DNA from: an uncultured Lachnospiraceae bacterium
Lineage (GTDB): Bacteria > Bacillota > Clostridia > Lachnospirales > Lachnospiraceae
Assembly: GCA_910577165.1 (NCBI GenBank)
Contig: CAJTLX010000015.1
Coordinates: forward strand, 1-59,383
DNA length: 59,383 nucleotides
Reading direction: 5' to 3'
Made by a program: the position numbers and the translations under genes. Numbering within the stretch: the first letter of the stretch is position 1; each line of letters starts with the position of its first letter. Below the pieces are notes generated by a model. The model was not told where the DNA came from and did no database searches. It was given only the letters and a program-made list of their open reading frames with translations. Below, piece by piece: positions 1 through 7,444 of this stretch.

Positions 1-1
1 A

Positions 2-730
2 ATTCCAGGACCGGTCAGAGCGGATGGCACAGTGTTAAAATGTGCGAATCTTGGCTGGGGGATTACTCCGGCCACAAAGATTATGCAGGAGCTGACGGGG
101 TTTCCGGTAAAAGCGGGCAATGATGCGAATGTCGCAGCACTGGGCGAGATGTGGAAGGGCGGCGGCAGAGGTTTTGAGGACGTGATTATGATAACACTTG
201 GCACCGGGGTTGGCGGCGGCGTGATCCTGGGCGGGCATATGGTCGCGGGCAGCAATGGCGCGGGCGGCGAAATTGGACATATAATTGTAAACGGAAGCGA
301 GGAGGAACTTTGTGGCTGTGGCGGACACGGGCATTTGGAACAGTACGCCTCAGCAACGGGCATTGTGCGTATGGCAAAAAAACGTCTTGAACGTGAGAGT
401 GCGCAGACAAAACTGCGCGAGTTTGAGAATTTAAGTGCAAAAAATATCTTTGACTGTGCAAGGGAAGGGGATGCGCTGGCGTGTGAGTTAGTCGACACTC
501 TTGGAACTTACTTAGCTCTAGCACTTTCTCATGTGGCGGCAACCGTTGATCCGCAAGTTTTTGTTATTGGCGGCGGCGTTTCGCGCGCGGGGGAAATTTT
601 GCTTGACGCAGTGAGCAGACATTATAATGAAAATATTCTTTTTGCACTGCAAAACAAAGAGTTTCGACTGGCAGAACTTGGAAATGATGCGGGGATCTAT
701 GGCAGTGCGAAGCTGGCAGCGGAATTATAG
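2..730 (+). CDS. glcK: ROK-family glucokinase, 5' end cut by window edge
   Basis: Phosphorylates glucose to glucose-6-phosphate in the cytoplasm. The reading frame is open from base 2, and the residues before the first internal GTG (IPGPVRADGT) already fit the ROK family, so the true start lies upstream of the window. Visible motifs are the CVNLGWG-like segment (CANLGWG), the glycine-rich GTGVGGGVI loop, the zinc-site region CGCGGHGHLEQYASATG and a C-terminal VIGGGVSRAG. The last zinc ligand of the usual C-x-C-G-x2-G-C pattern is His here instead of Cys. What remains is about 242 residues, roughly three quarters of a normal 310-320 residue enzyme. The family assignment is secure; glucose as the substrate is inferred from similarity to Firmicutes glucokinases. 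Confidence 0.85.
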   Translation: MPGPVRADGTVLKCANLGWGITPATKIMQELTGFPVKAGNDANVAALGEMWKGGGRGFEDVIMITLGTGVGGGVILGGHMVAGSNGAGGEIGHIIVNGSEEELCGCGGHGHLEQYASATGIVRMAKKRLERESAQTKLREFENLSAKNIFDCAREGDALACELVDTLGTYLALALSHVAATVDPQVFVIGGGVSRAGEILLDAVSRHYNENILFALQNKEFRLAELGNDAGIYGSAKLAAEL

Positions 731-914
731 AATCCTTGTGAAACTGCCAAATTCATCGAAAAAAAACAGATAAAATACGGCATAATATACAAAAATCAAA
801 ATCTTAGGATGAAATAATAGTCATTTGCATAAAATTATGATATAGTGTTAAGGTTGCAAAAAGACGGTGCGTTACTGCGCACGGATAAATCTTACAGAAA
901 CGGCGGGAATTGCA

Positions 915-1859
915 GTGGAGCAGGATTTTTATGGAAAACTGGTTGCGATTGTAAATGAAGACAGAGTACGAAGAAAAGAGCTGCTTAGCCGCCATACGAC
1001 ATTTCGGATTGGCGGTTTTGCAGATTATTTTGTTTGTGCGGGCAAAGACGAACTCGCTCCGGTTATCGCACTGTGCAGGAGGGAAGGGATTTCCTATTTT
1101 CTGATAGGGAATGGGAGTAATTTGTTGGTGGCGGATGCCGGATATCGTGGAGTTGTGATAAAACTTGACTCCTCCAGCAGTTGTGCCTTTGTCGAAGCGG
1201 GAGACTTTGTAAAAGTGAGGGTTGGTGCGGGAGAACTGCTCTCGGTATTTGCCAGAGAGGTGATTGCAAAAGGAGCTGCAGGTTTTGCTTTTGCAGCGGG
1301 AATTCCCGGCAGCGTTGGCGGCGCACTCTATATGAACGCGGGAGCTTACGGGGGAGAAATCTCGGATTTTCTTGTGGGAGTTCAAGTTTTAACGGAGAAT
1401 GGAAAAATTGTTTTTATGCCAAGGGAGGAACTAGAGTTTTCCTATCGTTCCAGTATTTTCCAAAATAGAGAAATTTATGCACTCTCCGCTGATTTTTGTT
1501 TTCCAAGGGGCGATGCCCACGCGGAGCAGAGGCGAATGGAAGAATTATCCGCACTCAGGCGGGAAAAGCAGCCTCTTGAGTATCCGAGTGCCGGGAGTAC
1601 GTTTAAGCGTCCATCCGGGCATTTTGCGGGAAAACTCATTATGGAGGCGGGGCTTTCCGGTCTTCGGGTGGGGGGCGCGAAGGTTGCTGAAAAGCATTGT
1701 GGCTTTGTGGTGAATGATGCGGATGCGACGGCAAAAGATGTGGTGGAGTTGATTGCGAAGGTGAGGGAGAGTGTCTGGGAGAAGCACGGGGTAAGACTAG
1801 AACCGGAAATTCGCTTTCTGGGAGACCTTTCCTTACCATGGGGGGATGAGAAGAGATGA
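915..1859 (+). CDS. murB: UDP-N-acetylenolpyruvoylglucosamine reductase
   Basis: Reduces UDP-GlcNAc-enolpyruvate to UDP-MurNAc with FAD and NADPH, the second committed step of peptidoglycan synthesis. Motifs in order: HTTFRIGGFADYFV, the FAD-binding NGSNLLVADAGYRG, GIPGSVGGALYMNAGAYGGE, the catalytic region YPSAGSTFKRPSGHFAG, and a C-terminal LEPEIRFLG carrying the conserved Glu. The frame opens at a GTG at 867, but the family normally begins at the equivalent of EQDFYGKL, so I place the start at the GTG at 915 (314 residues); 867 is the alternative. The stop overlaps the rapZ start by four bases, which implies translational coupling in a murB-rapZ-whiA-HPr operon. Confidence 0.93.
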   Translation: MEQDFYGKLVAIVNEDRVRRKELLSRHTTFRIGGFADYFVCAGKDELAPVIALCRREGISYFLIGNGSNLLVADAGYRGVVIKLDSSSSCAFVEAGDFVKVRVGAGELLSVFAREVIAKGAAGFAFAAGIPGSVGGALYMNAGAYGGEISDFLVGVQVLTENGKIVFMPREELEFSYRSSIFQNREIYALSADFCFPRGDAHAEQRRMEELSALRREKQPLEYPSAGSTFKRPSGHFAGKLIMEAGLSGLRVGGAKVAEKHCGFVVNDADATAKDVVELIAKVRESVWEKHGVRLEPEIRFLGDLSLPWGDEKR

Positions 1860-2710
1860 GATTTGTTGTCGTGACAGGGATGTCGGGGGCGGGCAAAAGT
1901 TCTGTGCTTAAAATGCTTGAGGATGCAGGATATTTTTGTGTGGATAATCTGCCGATTCCGCTAATTCCGACATTCGCGCGGCTGACGGTGCGGGAGAGTC
2001 CGAATATCACAAAGATTGCACTTGGTATGGATATCCGCAGCGGACAGGCATTGGGCGGGGCAGAACAGATTTTTGAGGAGCTAAAGAAGGAGGGCTACCC
2101 GTATGAGATTCTCTTTCTGGAATGCTCAACGGAGGTTTTGGTAAAGCGGTTTAAGGAAACGAGGCGCACACATCCGCTCTCCGGCACTGATCGGGTAGAC
2201 AAGGGGATTGAGGAGGAGCGGCGACGCTTGGCGTTTTTAAAAGCAAAGGCAAATTTTATCCTGGATACCAGCCATCTGTTAATCCGGGAACTAAAAACGC
2301 AGATAGATCATATCTTTATTGAAAATGGAACTTACCATAATTTCTTTATTACTGTGCTGTCGTTCGGGTTTAAATACGGAATTCCATCGGATGCGGATCT
2401 GGTTTTTGATGTGCGTTTTCTGAAAAATCCATATTATGTGCCGGAATTAAAATATTTGACTGGGAGCGAACAAAAAGTTAGGGATTATGTGCTTTCTTCG
2501 CCGATGGCACCAATATTTCTTGACAAACTGGAAGAACTGCTGCTTTTTTTGATTCCGGGCTATATCGAGGAGGGCAAGAATCAGCTTGTGATCGCCGTTG
2601 GCTGCACCGGGGGAAAACATCGATCGGTAACGGTGGCTTACGAGCTTGGCAAGCGGTTAAAAAATACGGAATATGGGATAAAGATTGATCATCGGGATAT
2701 CTCAAAATAA
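1856..2710 (+). CDS. rapZ: RNase adapter / nucleotide-binding protein RapZ (YvcJ)
   Basis: A P-loop NTPase. In enterobacteria RapZ senses glucosamine-6-phosphate and guides RNase E to GlmZ; in Firmicutes YvcJ hydrolyses nucleotides and affects competence, and its exact role is less clear. The Walker A motif GMSGAGKSS lies at residues 8-16, followed by VDNLPIPL. The C-terminal domain carries the family motif AVGCTGGKHRSVTV with GKHRS. Length is 284 residues, normal for the family. The ATG overlaps the murB stop in an ATGA junction. In Bacillus, yvcK lies between this gene and whiA; here only about 180 bp of palindromic sequence separate the two, so yvcK is absent from this position. Confidence 0.95.
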   Translation: MRFVVVTGMSGAGKSSVLKMLEDAGYFCVDNLPIPLIPTFARLTVRESPNITKIALGMDIRSGQALGGAEQIFEELKKEGYPYEILFLECSTEVLVKRFKETRRTHPLSGTDRVDKGIEEERRRLAFLKAKANFILDTSHLLIRELKTQIDHIFIENGTYHNFFITVLSFGFKYGIPSDADLVFDVRFLKNPYYVPELKYLTGSEQKVRDYVLSSPMAPIFLDKLEELLLFLIPGYIEEGKNQLVIAVGCTGGKHRSVTVAYELGKRLKNTEYGIKIDHRDISK

Positions 2711-2796
2711 GTGTGAAGGGGAAACAGAGGGATTTTAAAAGTGCCCCCTTTCACACAACTGTTCCCAAAAGCGGTCGCAGCATGACCAAAAATGTG
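2711..2796 (+). repeat. Dispersed palindromic element R1, copy 1
   Basis: The copy starts just after the rapZ stop with GTGTGAAGGGG, which pairs with CCCCTTTCACAC about 30 bp on, and ends in the core GCGGTCGCAGCATGACC at 2771-2787. The same order, GTGTGAA, a TTTTAAAA segment, TTCACACAAC and then the GCGGTCGCAGCATGACC core, recurs at 32147-32292. The core alone recurs at 3108-3130 and 23134-23156. The hairpin may also act as the rapZ terminator, although no clear T-tract follows it. Confidence 0.6.
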
Positions 2797-2890
2797 AGGG
2801 AGAGTACTAAGCTCGAAAGTACCCCGCTAAGTGATCATGAATTGTTTGTGTTGCCACAGGCAGCATAAACAGAAGTATGGGGGTATAATG

Positions 2891-3841
2891 ATGTCGTTTT
2901 CGGGGAAAGTAAAGGATGAACTTCTTACGCGAACTTCTGCGGCAAGACATTGCCAGCTGGCAGAATTGGCAGGAGTTGTATTCTGCTGTGGAGGAGTATA
3001 CTGGGAAGAAGATAAATGTAATAAATTGGAAATTTATACGGAAAATGAAGCCATCGCAAGAAAATACTTTACATTATTGCAAAAAACATTTAATATAATA
3101 AAGGTTGACGGTCGCAGCATGACCGCAAATACGGCGAGAAAAGCAGGAGCTTATGCGATCGCTCTGTGTGGGGAGGATGGGGCAGATCGTGTAGGAAGGG
3201 CACTCAAATTGGTGCGGGAAGAAGGAGGTTTTTCCATCAACCCGATTATTGTGCAGAATACCTGCTGTAAGCGCGCGTTTATCCGCGGAGCTTTTTTAGC
3301 TGCGGGTTCCATGTCCGACCCAAGGAAAGCGTATCATCTCGAAATTGTGTTTTCTGAGGCAGCAAAGGCTCAGTGGATAAAAATGATGATCAATTCTTTT
3401 TTGATCGATGCAAAAGTGGTTCAGAGGAAAAAATATTTTGTGGTCTATGTGAAGGAGGGATCACAGATTGTTGATCTGCTGAATATCATGGAAGCGCACC
3501 GCGCCCTGATGGAGTTTGAGAATATCAGGATATTAAAGGAGGTGCGCAACAGTGTGAATCGAAAGGTCAACTGTGAGGCCGCAAATATTGGTAAGACCGC
3601 GCAGGCCGCAGCAAAACAGATGGACGATATTCTCTATATCAAGGATCGCTATGGATTTGATGATCTGGACGATGGGTTAAAGGAGATCGCAGAGCTGAGA
3701 ATTAAGTATCCGGAGGCAACATTAAAGGAACTTGGGGAAATGCTTCCCGTTCCTCTAGGTAAATCCGGAGTGAACCATCGACTAAAACGACTTGGGAAAA
3801 TTGCGGAGAACTTTAGGAAAGAAAAGGAGGAAGAGGAATGA
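2891..3841 (+). CDS. whiA: Sporulation/cell-division regulator WhiA
   Basis: A DNA-binding protein with a degenerate LAGLIDADG homing-endonuclease-like N-half and a C-terminal helix-turn-helix. It is a transcription factor in Streptomyces and affects division and chromosome segregation in Bacillus. MSFSGKVKDELL matches the family start, so I use the ATG at 2891 (316 residues) rather than the in-frame ATG at 2831. Other motifs are CCKRAFIRGAFLAAGS, ANIGKTAQAAAKQ and the HTH-region segment LKELGEMLPVPLGKSGVNHRLKRL. Residues about 72-80 (VDGRSMTAN) are encoded by a copy of palindromic repeat R1, an unusual in-frame tract. The HPr-like gene overlaps the 3' end by four bases. Confidence 0.95.
   Translation: MSFSGKVKDELLTRTSAARHCQLAELAGVVFCCGGVYWEEDKCNKLEIYTENEAIARKYFTLLQKTFNIIKVDGRSMTANTARKAGAYAIALCGEDGADRVGRALKLVREEGGFSINPIIVQNTCCKRAFIRGAFLAAGSMSDPRKAYHLEIVFSEAAKAQWIKMMINSFLIDAKVVQRKKYFVVYVKEGSQIVDLLNIMEAHRALMEFENIRILKEVRNSVNRKVNCEAANIGKTAQAAAKQMDDILYIKDRYGFDDLDDGLKEIAELRIKYPEATLKELGEMLPVPLGKSGVNHRLKRLGKIAENFRKEKEEEE
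3104..3130 (+). repeat. Repeat R1 core inside whiA
   Basis: CGGTCGCAGCATGACCGCAA within whiA matches the non-coding copy at 23136-23155 base for base over 20 or more positions. It contains the inverted pair CGGTC and GACCG around a GCAGCAT loop. The whiA frame is preserved and reads DGRSMTA across the element. A 20-base exact match by chance within one 59-kb window is unlikely. Confidence 0.6.
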
Positions 3842-4092
3842 TTTCGAAAAAAATGAGGATCTGCTTGCCGGAGGGTCTTGAAGCGAGACCTATCGCGCTC
3901 CTGGTACAGGTGGCGAGCCAGTATGAGAGCAGTGTGTATGTGGAGTGCGGCGATAAGAAAGTGAATGCCAAGAGCATTATGGGGATGATGAGTCTTGCAC
4001 TGCCGACGGGCGGGGAGCTTGTGGTGACGACAAGCGGCGCGGATGAGATGGACGCGCTCAATAATATTGAGCGATATCTCTGCGGCAGATAG
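3838..4092 (+). CDS. HPr-fold regulatory protein lacking the catalytic His (Crh-like)
   Basis: An 84-residue HPr-fold protein. In HPr the motif GLHARP holds His15, phosphorylated by enzyme I; here it reads GLEARP, with Glu in that position. The Ser46 region targeted by HPr kinase is kept (KSIMGMMSLAL). This combination matches Crh, which cannot carry phosphate in sugar uptake but can act with CcpA in catabolite repression. The position directly after whiA, with a four-base ATGA overlap, is where crh sits in Bacillus. The Crh-type role is inferred from these two facts. A second His-less HPr lies at 53055-53288. Confidence 0.85.
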   Translation: MISKKMRICLPEGLEARPIALLVQVASQYESSVYVECGDKKVNAKSIMGMMSLALPTGGELVVTTSGADEMDALNNIERYLCGR

Positions 4093-4123
4093 AGGGGAAA
4101 AAGGTAATTTTTTGAAAATTTAG

Positions 4124-4152
4124 TTGACACAGGAAAGGAAAAGCTTTATAAT
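4124..4152 (+). promoter_or_regulatory. Sigma-A promoter of serC-serA
   Basis: TTGACA at 4124-4129 and TATAAT at 4147-4152 are separated by 17 bp, a consensus sigma-A promoter about 90 bp upstream of serC. The leader is short and I see no T-box or riboswitch structure in it. Confidence 0.85.
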
Positions 4153-4244
4153 TCATATAATTTGTCGTGTTAAAGCGATAGTGTAGCAATACGGCTGAAG
4201 GGCGTTATTTCATTATTCGAAAAGTAAAGGAGGATTTACATAAT

Positions 4245-5327
4245 ATGGGAAGAATTTACAATTTTTCTGCAGGACCAGCGGTACTGCCGGAAGAAGTTTT
4301 AAAAGAGGCAGCGGACGAGATGCTTGATTACCGTGGCACAGGAATGTCCGTTATGGAGATGAGTCATCGCTCCAAGGCGTATGAGGAGATTATTACGACG
4401 GCGGAGAAAGATTTGCGGGAATTGATGGGGATTCCGGATAATTATAAAGTTCTGTTTCTGCAGGGAGGAGCCTCCCAGCAGTTTGCCATGATCCCGATGA
4501 ACTTGATGAAAAATAAGAAGGCGGCCTATATCATTACCGGACAGTGGGCGAAGAAAGCCTATCAGGAAGCACAAATTTACGGCGAGGCATTTGCCGTTGC
4601 CTCCTCCGCGGACAAGACTTTCTCCTATATTCCGGACTGCTCCGATCTCCCAATCCCGGAGGATGCGGACTATGTCTATATCTGTGAGAATAATACTATC
4701 TATGGCACAAAATTCTGGCAACTTCCGAATACAAAGGGAAAAACGCTTGTGGCGGATGTGTCCTCATGTTTTCTTTCCGAGCCGGTTGATGTAAATAAGT
4801 ACGGCGTGATCTACGGCGGTGTACAGAAGAATATCGGTCCGGCGGGTGTTGTGATCTGCATTATTCGCGAAGATCTGATTACCGAGGATGTCCTGCCAGG
4901 AACTCCGACCATGCTTCGCTATAAGATCCACGCGGACAATAATTCTCTGTACAATACTCCTCCTGCTTACGGTATCTATATCTGCGGCAAAGTATTCCAG
5001 TGGTTAAAGAAGCGGGGCGGACTTGCCGCGATGAAGGAATATAATGAAAAGAAAGCGAAGATCCTCTACGATTTCTTAGATGGGAGCAAGCTGTTTAAGG
5101 GAACGGTGGAAAAGAAAGATCGCTCCCTGATGAACGTGCCATTTGTAACGGGCAATGGAGAGCTTGATGCAAAATTTGTAAAAGAGGCGAAAGCGGCGGG
5201 CTTTGAGAACTTAAAAGGACATCGCAGTGTCGGCGGGATGCGCGCAAGCATCTACAATGCAATGCCGATCGAGGGCGTGGAGAAATTAGTTGAATTTATG
5301 AAAGAATTCGAAGCACAGAACTTATAA
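4245..5327 (+). CDS. serC: Phosphoserine aminotransferase
   Basis: A PLP enzyme that converts 3-phosphohydroxypyruvate and glutamate to 3-phosphoserine and 2-oxoglutarate in serine synthesis. It is 360 residues, the usual family length. The start MGRIYNFSAGPAVLPEEVL is a SerC signature, followed by MEMSHRSKAYEEI, FLQGGASQQFAMIPMN and the PLP-lysine region YGGVQKNIGPAGVVI. A strong AAAGGAGG site precedes the ATG. serA follows after 51 bp, so the two serine-pathway genes probably share the promoter at 4124-4152. Confidence 0.96.
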   Translation: MGRIYNFSAGPAVLPEEVLKEAADEMLDYRGTGMSVMEMSHRSKAYEEIITTAEKDLRELMGIPDNYKVLFLQGGASQQFAMIPMNLMKNKKAAYIITGQWAKKAYQEAQIYGEAFAVASSADKTFSYIPDCSDLPIPEDADYVYICENNTIYGTKFWQLPNTKGKTLVADVSSCFLSEPVDVNKYGVIYGGVQKNIGPAGVVICIIREDLITEDVLPGTPTMLRYKIHADNNSLYNTPPAYGIYICGKVFQWLKKRGGLAAMKEYNEKKAKILYDFLDGSKLFKGTVEKKDRSLMNVPFVTGNGELDAKFVKEAKAAGFENLKGHRSVGGMRASIYNAMPIEGVEKLVEFMKEFEAQNL

Positions 5328-5378
5328 ATATTTGCGAAGCTAAAACAGCATATGCGGAACTAAAAATAGGAGGATTTT

Positions 5379-6542
5379 ATGGTAAAGGTAAATTGCTTAA
5401 ACCCGATTGCGAAGGTCGGGATGCGCCTGCTGCCGGATACATTCGGCACGACGGATAATTTAAATGAGGCGGATGCGGTCTTGGTGAGGAGCGCGGCGAT
5501 GCATGAACTTACACTGCCGAAAAGCCTGCTTACCATTGCGAGGGCGGGCGCGGGGGTAAACAATATCCCGCTCGATAAATGCGCAGATCAGGGAATTGTG
5601 GTATTTAATACGCCGGGGGCAAACGCGAACGGCGTAAAGGAGCTGGTGATTGCCGGGATGCTGCTTGCGGCGCGCGATATTCGCGGAGGTATGGACTGGG
5701 TTAGCGCGAACAAGGAGGACGAGGCGATCAATAAGACGATGGAGAAGGCAAAGGCAAAATTTGCCGGAACTGAGCTTAAGGGGAAAAAACTTGGCGTGAT
5801 TGGTCTTGGCGCGATCGGTGTAATTATCGCGAATGCGGCGACTCACCTTGGCATGGAGGTGATCGGGTGCGATCCATTCCTCTCGGTGGCAAACGCGCTA
5901 AATCTCTCCCACAATGTAAAGATTGTAAAGTCGAATTCCGAGATTTTTGCGGACTGTGATTATATTACCGTACATGTGCCACTTCTTGACGACACAAAGG
6001 GAATGTTTAACAAAGCCTCCCTCTCAATGATGAAAGATGGGGTAGTGATCTTAAATTTCTCGCGCGATCTTTTGGTGAATGAGGATGATATGGGTGAGGC
6101 GATTGCCTCCGGCAAAGTGGCAAAATACGTAACGGATTTTCCAACAAAGAAAATTGCAAATATGGACAATGTGATTGCCTTTCCTCATCTTGGTGCATCG
6201 ACAGCAGAGTCCGAGGATAATTGTGCAGTGATGGCAGTAAAACAGATCGTGGATTATATTGAGAATGGTAATATTACAAATTCGGTAAATTATCCGGCGA
6301 TGGATGCGGGCAAATGCCAGACGGCAGCAAGAATTTGTGTATGCCATAAAAATATCCCAAATATGCTGGCGCAGTTTACGGGCGTGTTCTCAGCGGCGGG
6401 TATTAACATTGAAACAATGGTAAACCGCAGCCGTGGCAATTATGCTTACACCGTGCTGGATATCTGTGCAAAGGCGACTGCGGAACTTGTGGATAAAGTC
6501 AACGCGATTGAGGGCGTATTAAAAGCGAGGGCAATCCAGTAA
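5379..6542 (+). CDS. serA: D-3-phosphoglycerate dehydrogenase
   Basis: Oxidises 3-phosphoglycerate to 3-phosphohydroxypyruvate with NAD, the first step of serine synthesis. The NAD-binding GxGxxG motif is LGVIGLGAIGVIIAN, and HLGASTAESEDNCA holds the catalytic His region. The C-terminal part (about residues 315-387, beginning near NIPNMLAQFTGVFSAAGIN) is an ACT domain of the kind that can bind serine for feedback inhibition. At 387 residues it is the short form without the extra intervening domain. It follows serC in the same operon, and a hairpin terminator lies 60 bp after its stop. Confidence 0.95.
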   Translation: MVKVNCLNPIAKVGMRLLPDTFGTTDNLNEADAVLVRSAAMHELTLPKSLLTIARAGAGVNNIPLDKCADQGIVVFNTPGANANGVKELVIAGMLLAARDIRGGMDWVSANKEDEAINKTMEKAKAKFAGTELKGKKLGVIGLGAIGVIIANAATHLGMEVIGCDPFLSVANALNLSHNVKIVKSNSEIFADCDYITVHVPLLDDTKGMFNKASLSMMKDGVVILNFSRDLLVNEDDMGEAIASGKVAKYVTDFPTKKIANMDNVIAFPHLGASTAESEDNCAVMAVKQIVDYIENGNITNSVNYPAMDAGKCQTAARICVCHKNIPNMLAQFTGVFSAAGINIETMVNRSRGNYAYTVLDICAKATAELVDKVNAIEGVLKARAIQ

Positions 6543-6604
6543 AACCAGTTAAAATGCGCGGACAATTGCAGGTGGAGCAAAAAAATGCTGCGGTAAAGGG
6601 GGAG

Positions 6605-6624
6605 CTGCCAGAGATGGCAGTTTT
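6605..6624 (+). terminator. Intrinsic terminator after serA
   Basis: CTGCCA-GAGA-TGGCAG forms a perfect 6-bp stem with a tetraloop, followed by TTTTCCTTTA. It fits the end of the serC-serA transcript. The stem is short, so efficiency may be modest. Confidence 0.6.
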
Positions 6625-6651
6625 CCTTTATCTGCAAGGCATACAGGAAGG

Positions 6652-6745
6652 AATTGTTTCAGGAACGCCTCTGGCGTTCTTGCTGTCAATCCGCTAAAGG
6701 CGATCCGAGGAGGGAGGCAGCCCATATCTGGTGCAAGCGCGCATA
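6652..6745 (-). repeat. Dispersed repeat R2, inverted copy without the internal hairpin
   Basis: Read on the minus strand this stretch gives GCCTTTAGCGGATTG and then AGCAAGAACGCCAGAGGCGTTCCTGAA, matching the copies at 9215-9340 and 48035-48130. The segment between these two blocks, which forms a GGCGCACAT/ATGTGCGCC-type hairpin in the other copies, is missing here. The copy occupies most of the serA-xpt gap. I see no purine riboswitch core in this gap. Confidence 0.5.
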
Positions 6746-6759
6746 GAAAAGAGGGGAGA

Positions 6760-7341
6760 ATGCAGATATTATTTGACCGCATCCGAAAGGACGGAGTGAT
6801 AAAGTCGGGGAAAGTCCTAAAAGTGGACAGCTTTTTAAATCACCAGATGGATATTGAACTGTTAAACGAGATTGGAAAAGAATTTAAACAGCGTTTCGCG
6901 GACACGGAAATTACAAAGATCCTGACCGTTGAGGCTTCCGGTATTGGAATTGCCTGTATTGCAGCGCAATATTTCCATGTTCCGGTAGTTTTTGCTAAAA
7001 AAAGTCAGAGTGTAAATATTGATGGAGAAGTATATTCAACACAGATTGAATCTTATACACATAAGAGAACTTATGATGTGATTGTGTCAAAAAAATTTCT
7101 GAATCCGCAGGACAAAGTATTATTAATCGATGATTTTTTGGCGAACGGCTGCGCACTTTTGGGATTGATTGAGATTGTTGCCAGCGCGGGAGCGCAGATT
7201 GCGGGCGTTGGGATCGTGGTCGAAAAAGGCTTCCAATCCGGCGGTGAAGTGATTCGCGAGATGGGTCTGCGCTTAGAATCCCTGGCCATTGTGGATGGAA
7301 TGAATGAAAAGACCGGCGAAATCTTTTTTCGCGGAGAGTAA
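6760..7341 (+). CDS. xpt: Xanthine phosphoribosyltransferase
   Basis: Joins xanthine to PRPP to make XMP in purine salvage. At 193 residues it has the usual length. The signature segment VLKVDSFLNHQMD is at residues about 20-32, and the PRPP-binding motif VLLIDDFLANGCAL near residue 122. A GGGGAGA site precedes the ATG. It stands alone between repeat R2 and the ABC exporter genes. Confidence 0.95.
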   Translation: MQILFDRIRKDGVIKSGKVLKVDSFLNHQMDIELLNEIGKEFKQRFADTEITKILTVEASGIGIACIAAQYFHVPVVFAKKSQSVNIDGEVYSTQIESYTHKRTYDVIVSKKFLNPQDKVLLIDDFLANGCALLGLIEIVASAGAQIAGVGIVVEKGFQSGGEVIREMGLRLESLAIVDGMNEKTGEIFFRGE

Positions 7342-7444
7342 GGGCGGGAGTCTTTTTGGAAATAAATGTAAATCTCTTAGGTAATGGTGCAAAGAAGAAA
7401 ATAAAGTAAAAACAGACGGGGAATTTTAGAAAGGAGAATACAGG

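Noticed and set aside
2831..2890. Longer WhiA N-terminus from the ATG at 2831
   Set aside because: Twenty extra residues unlike the family; MSFSGKVKDEL at 2891 is the normal beginning.
4153..4244. T-box or serine riboswitch in the serC leader
   Set aside because: The leader is under 90 bases and lacks the T-box sequence and terminator pair.
6543..6759. Purine riboswitch upstream of xpt
   Set aside because: The gap holds a terminator and repeat R2; I could not find the conserved purine aptamer core or its P1 flanks.
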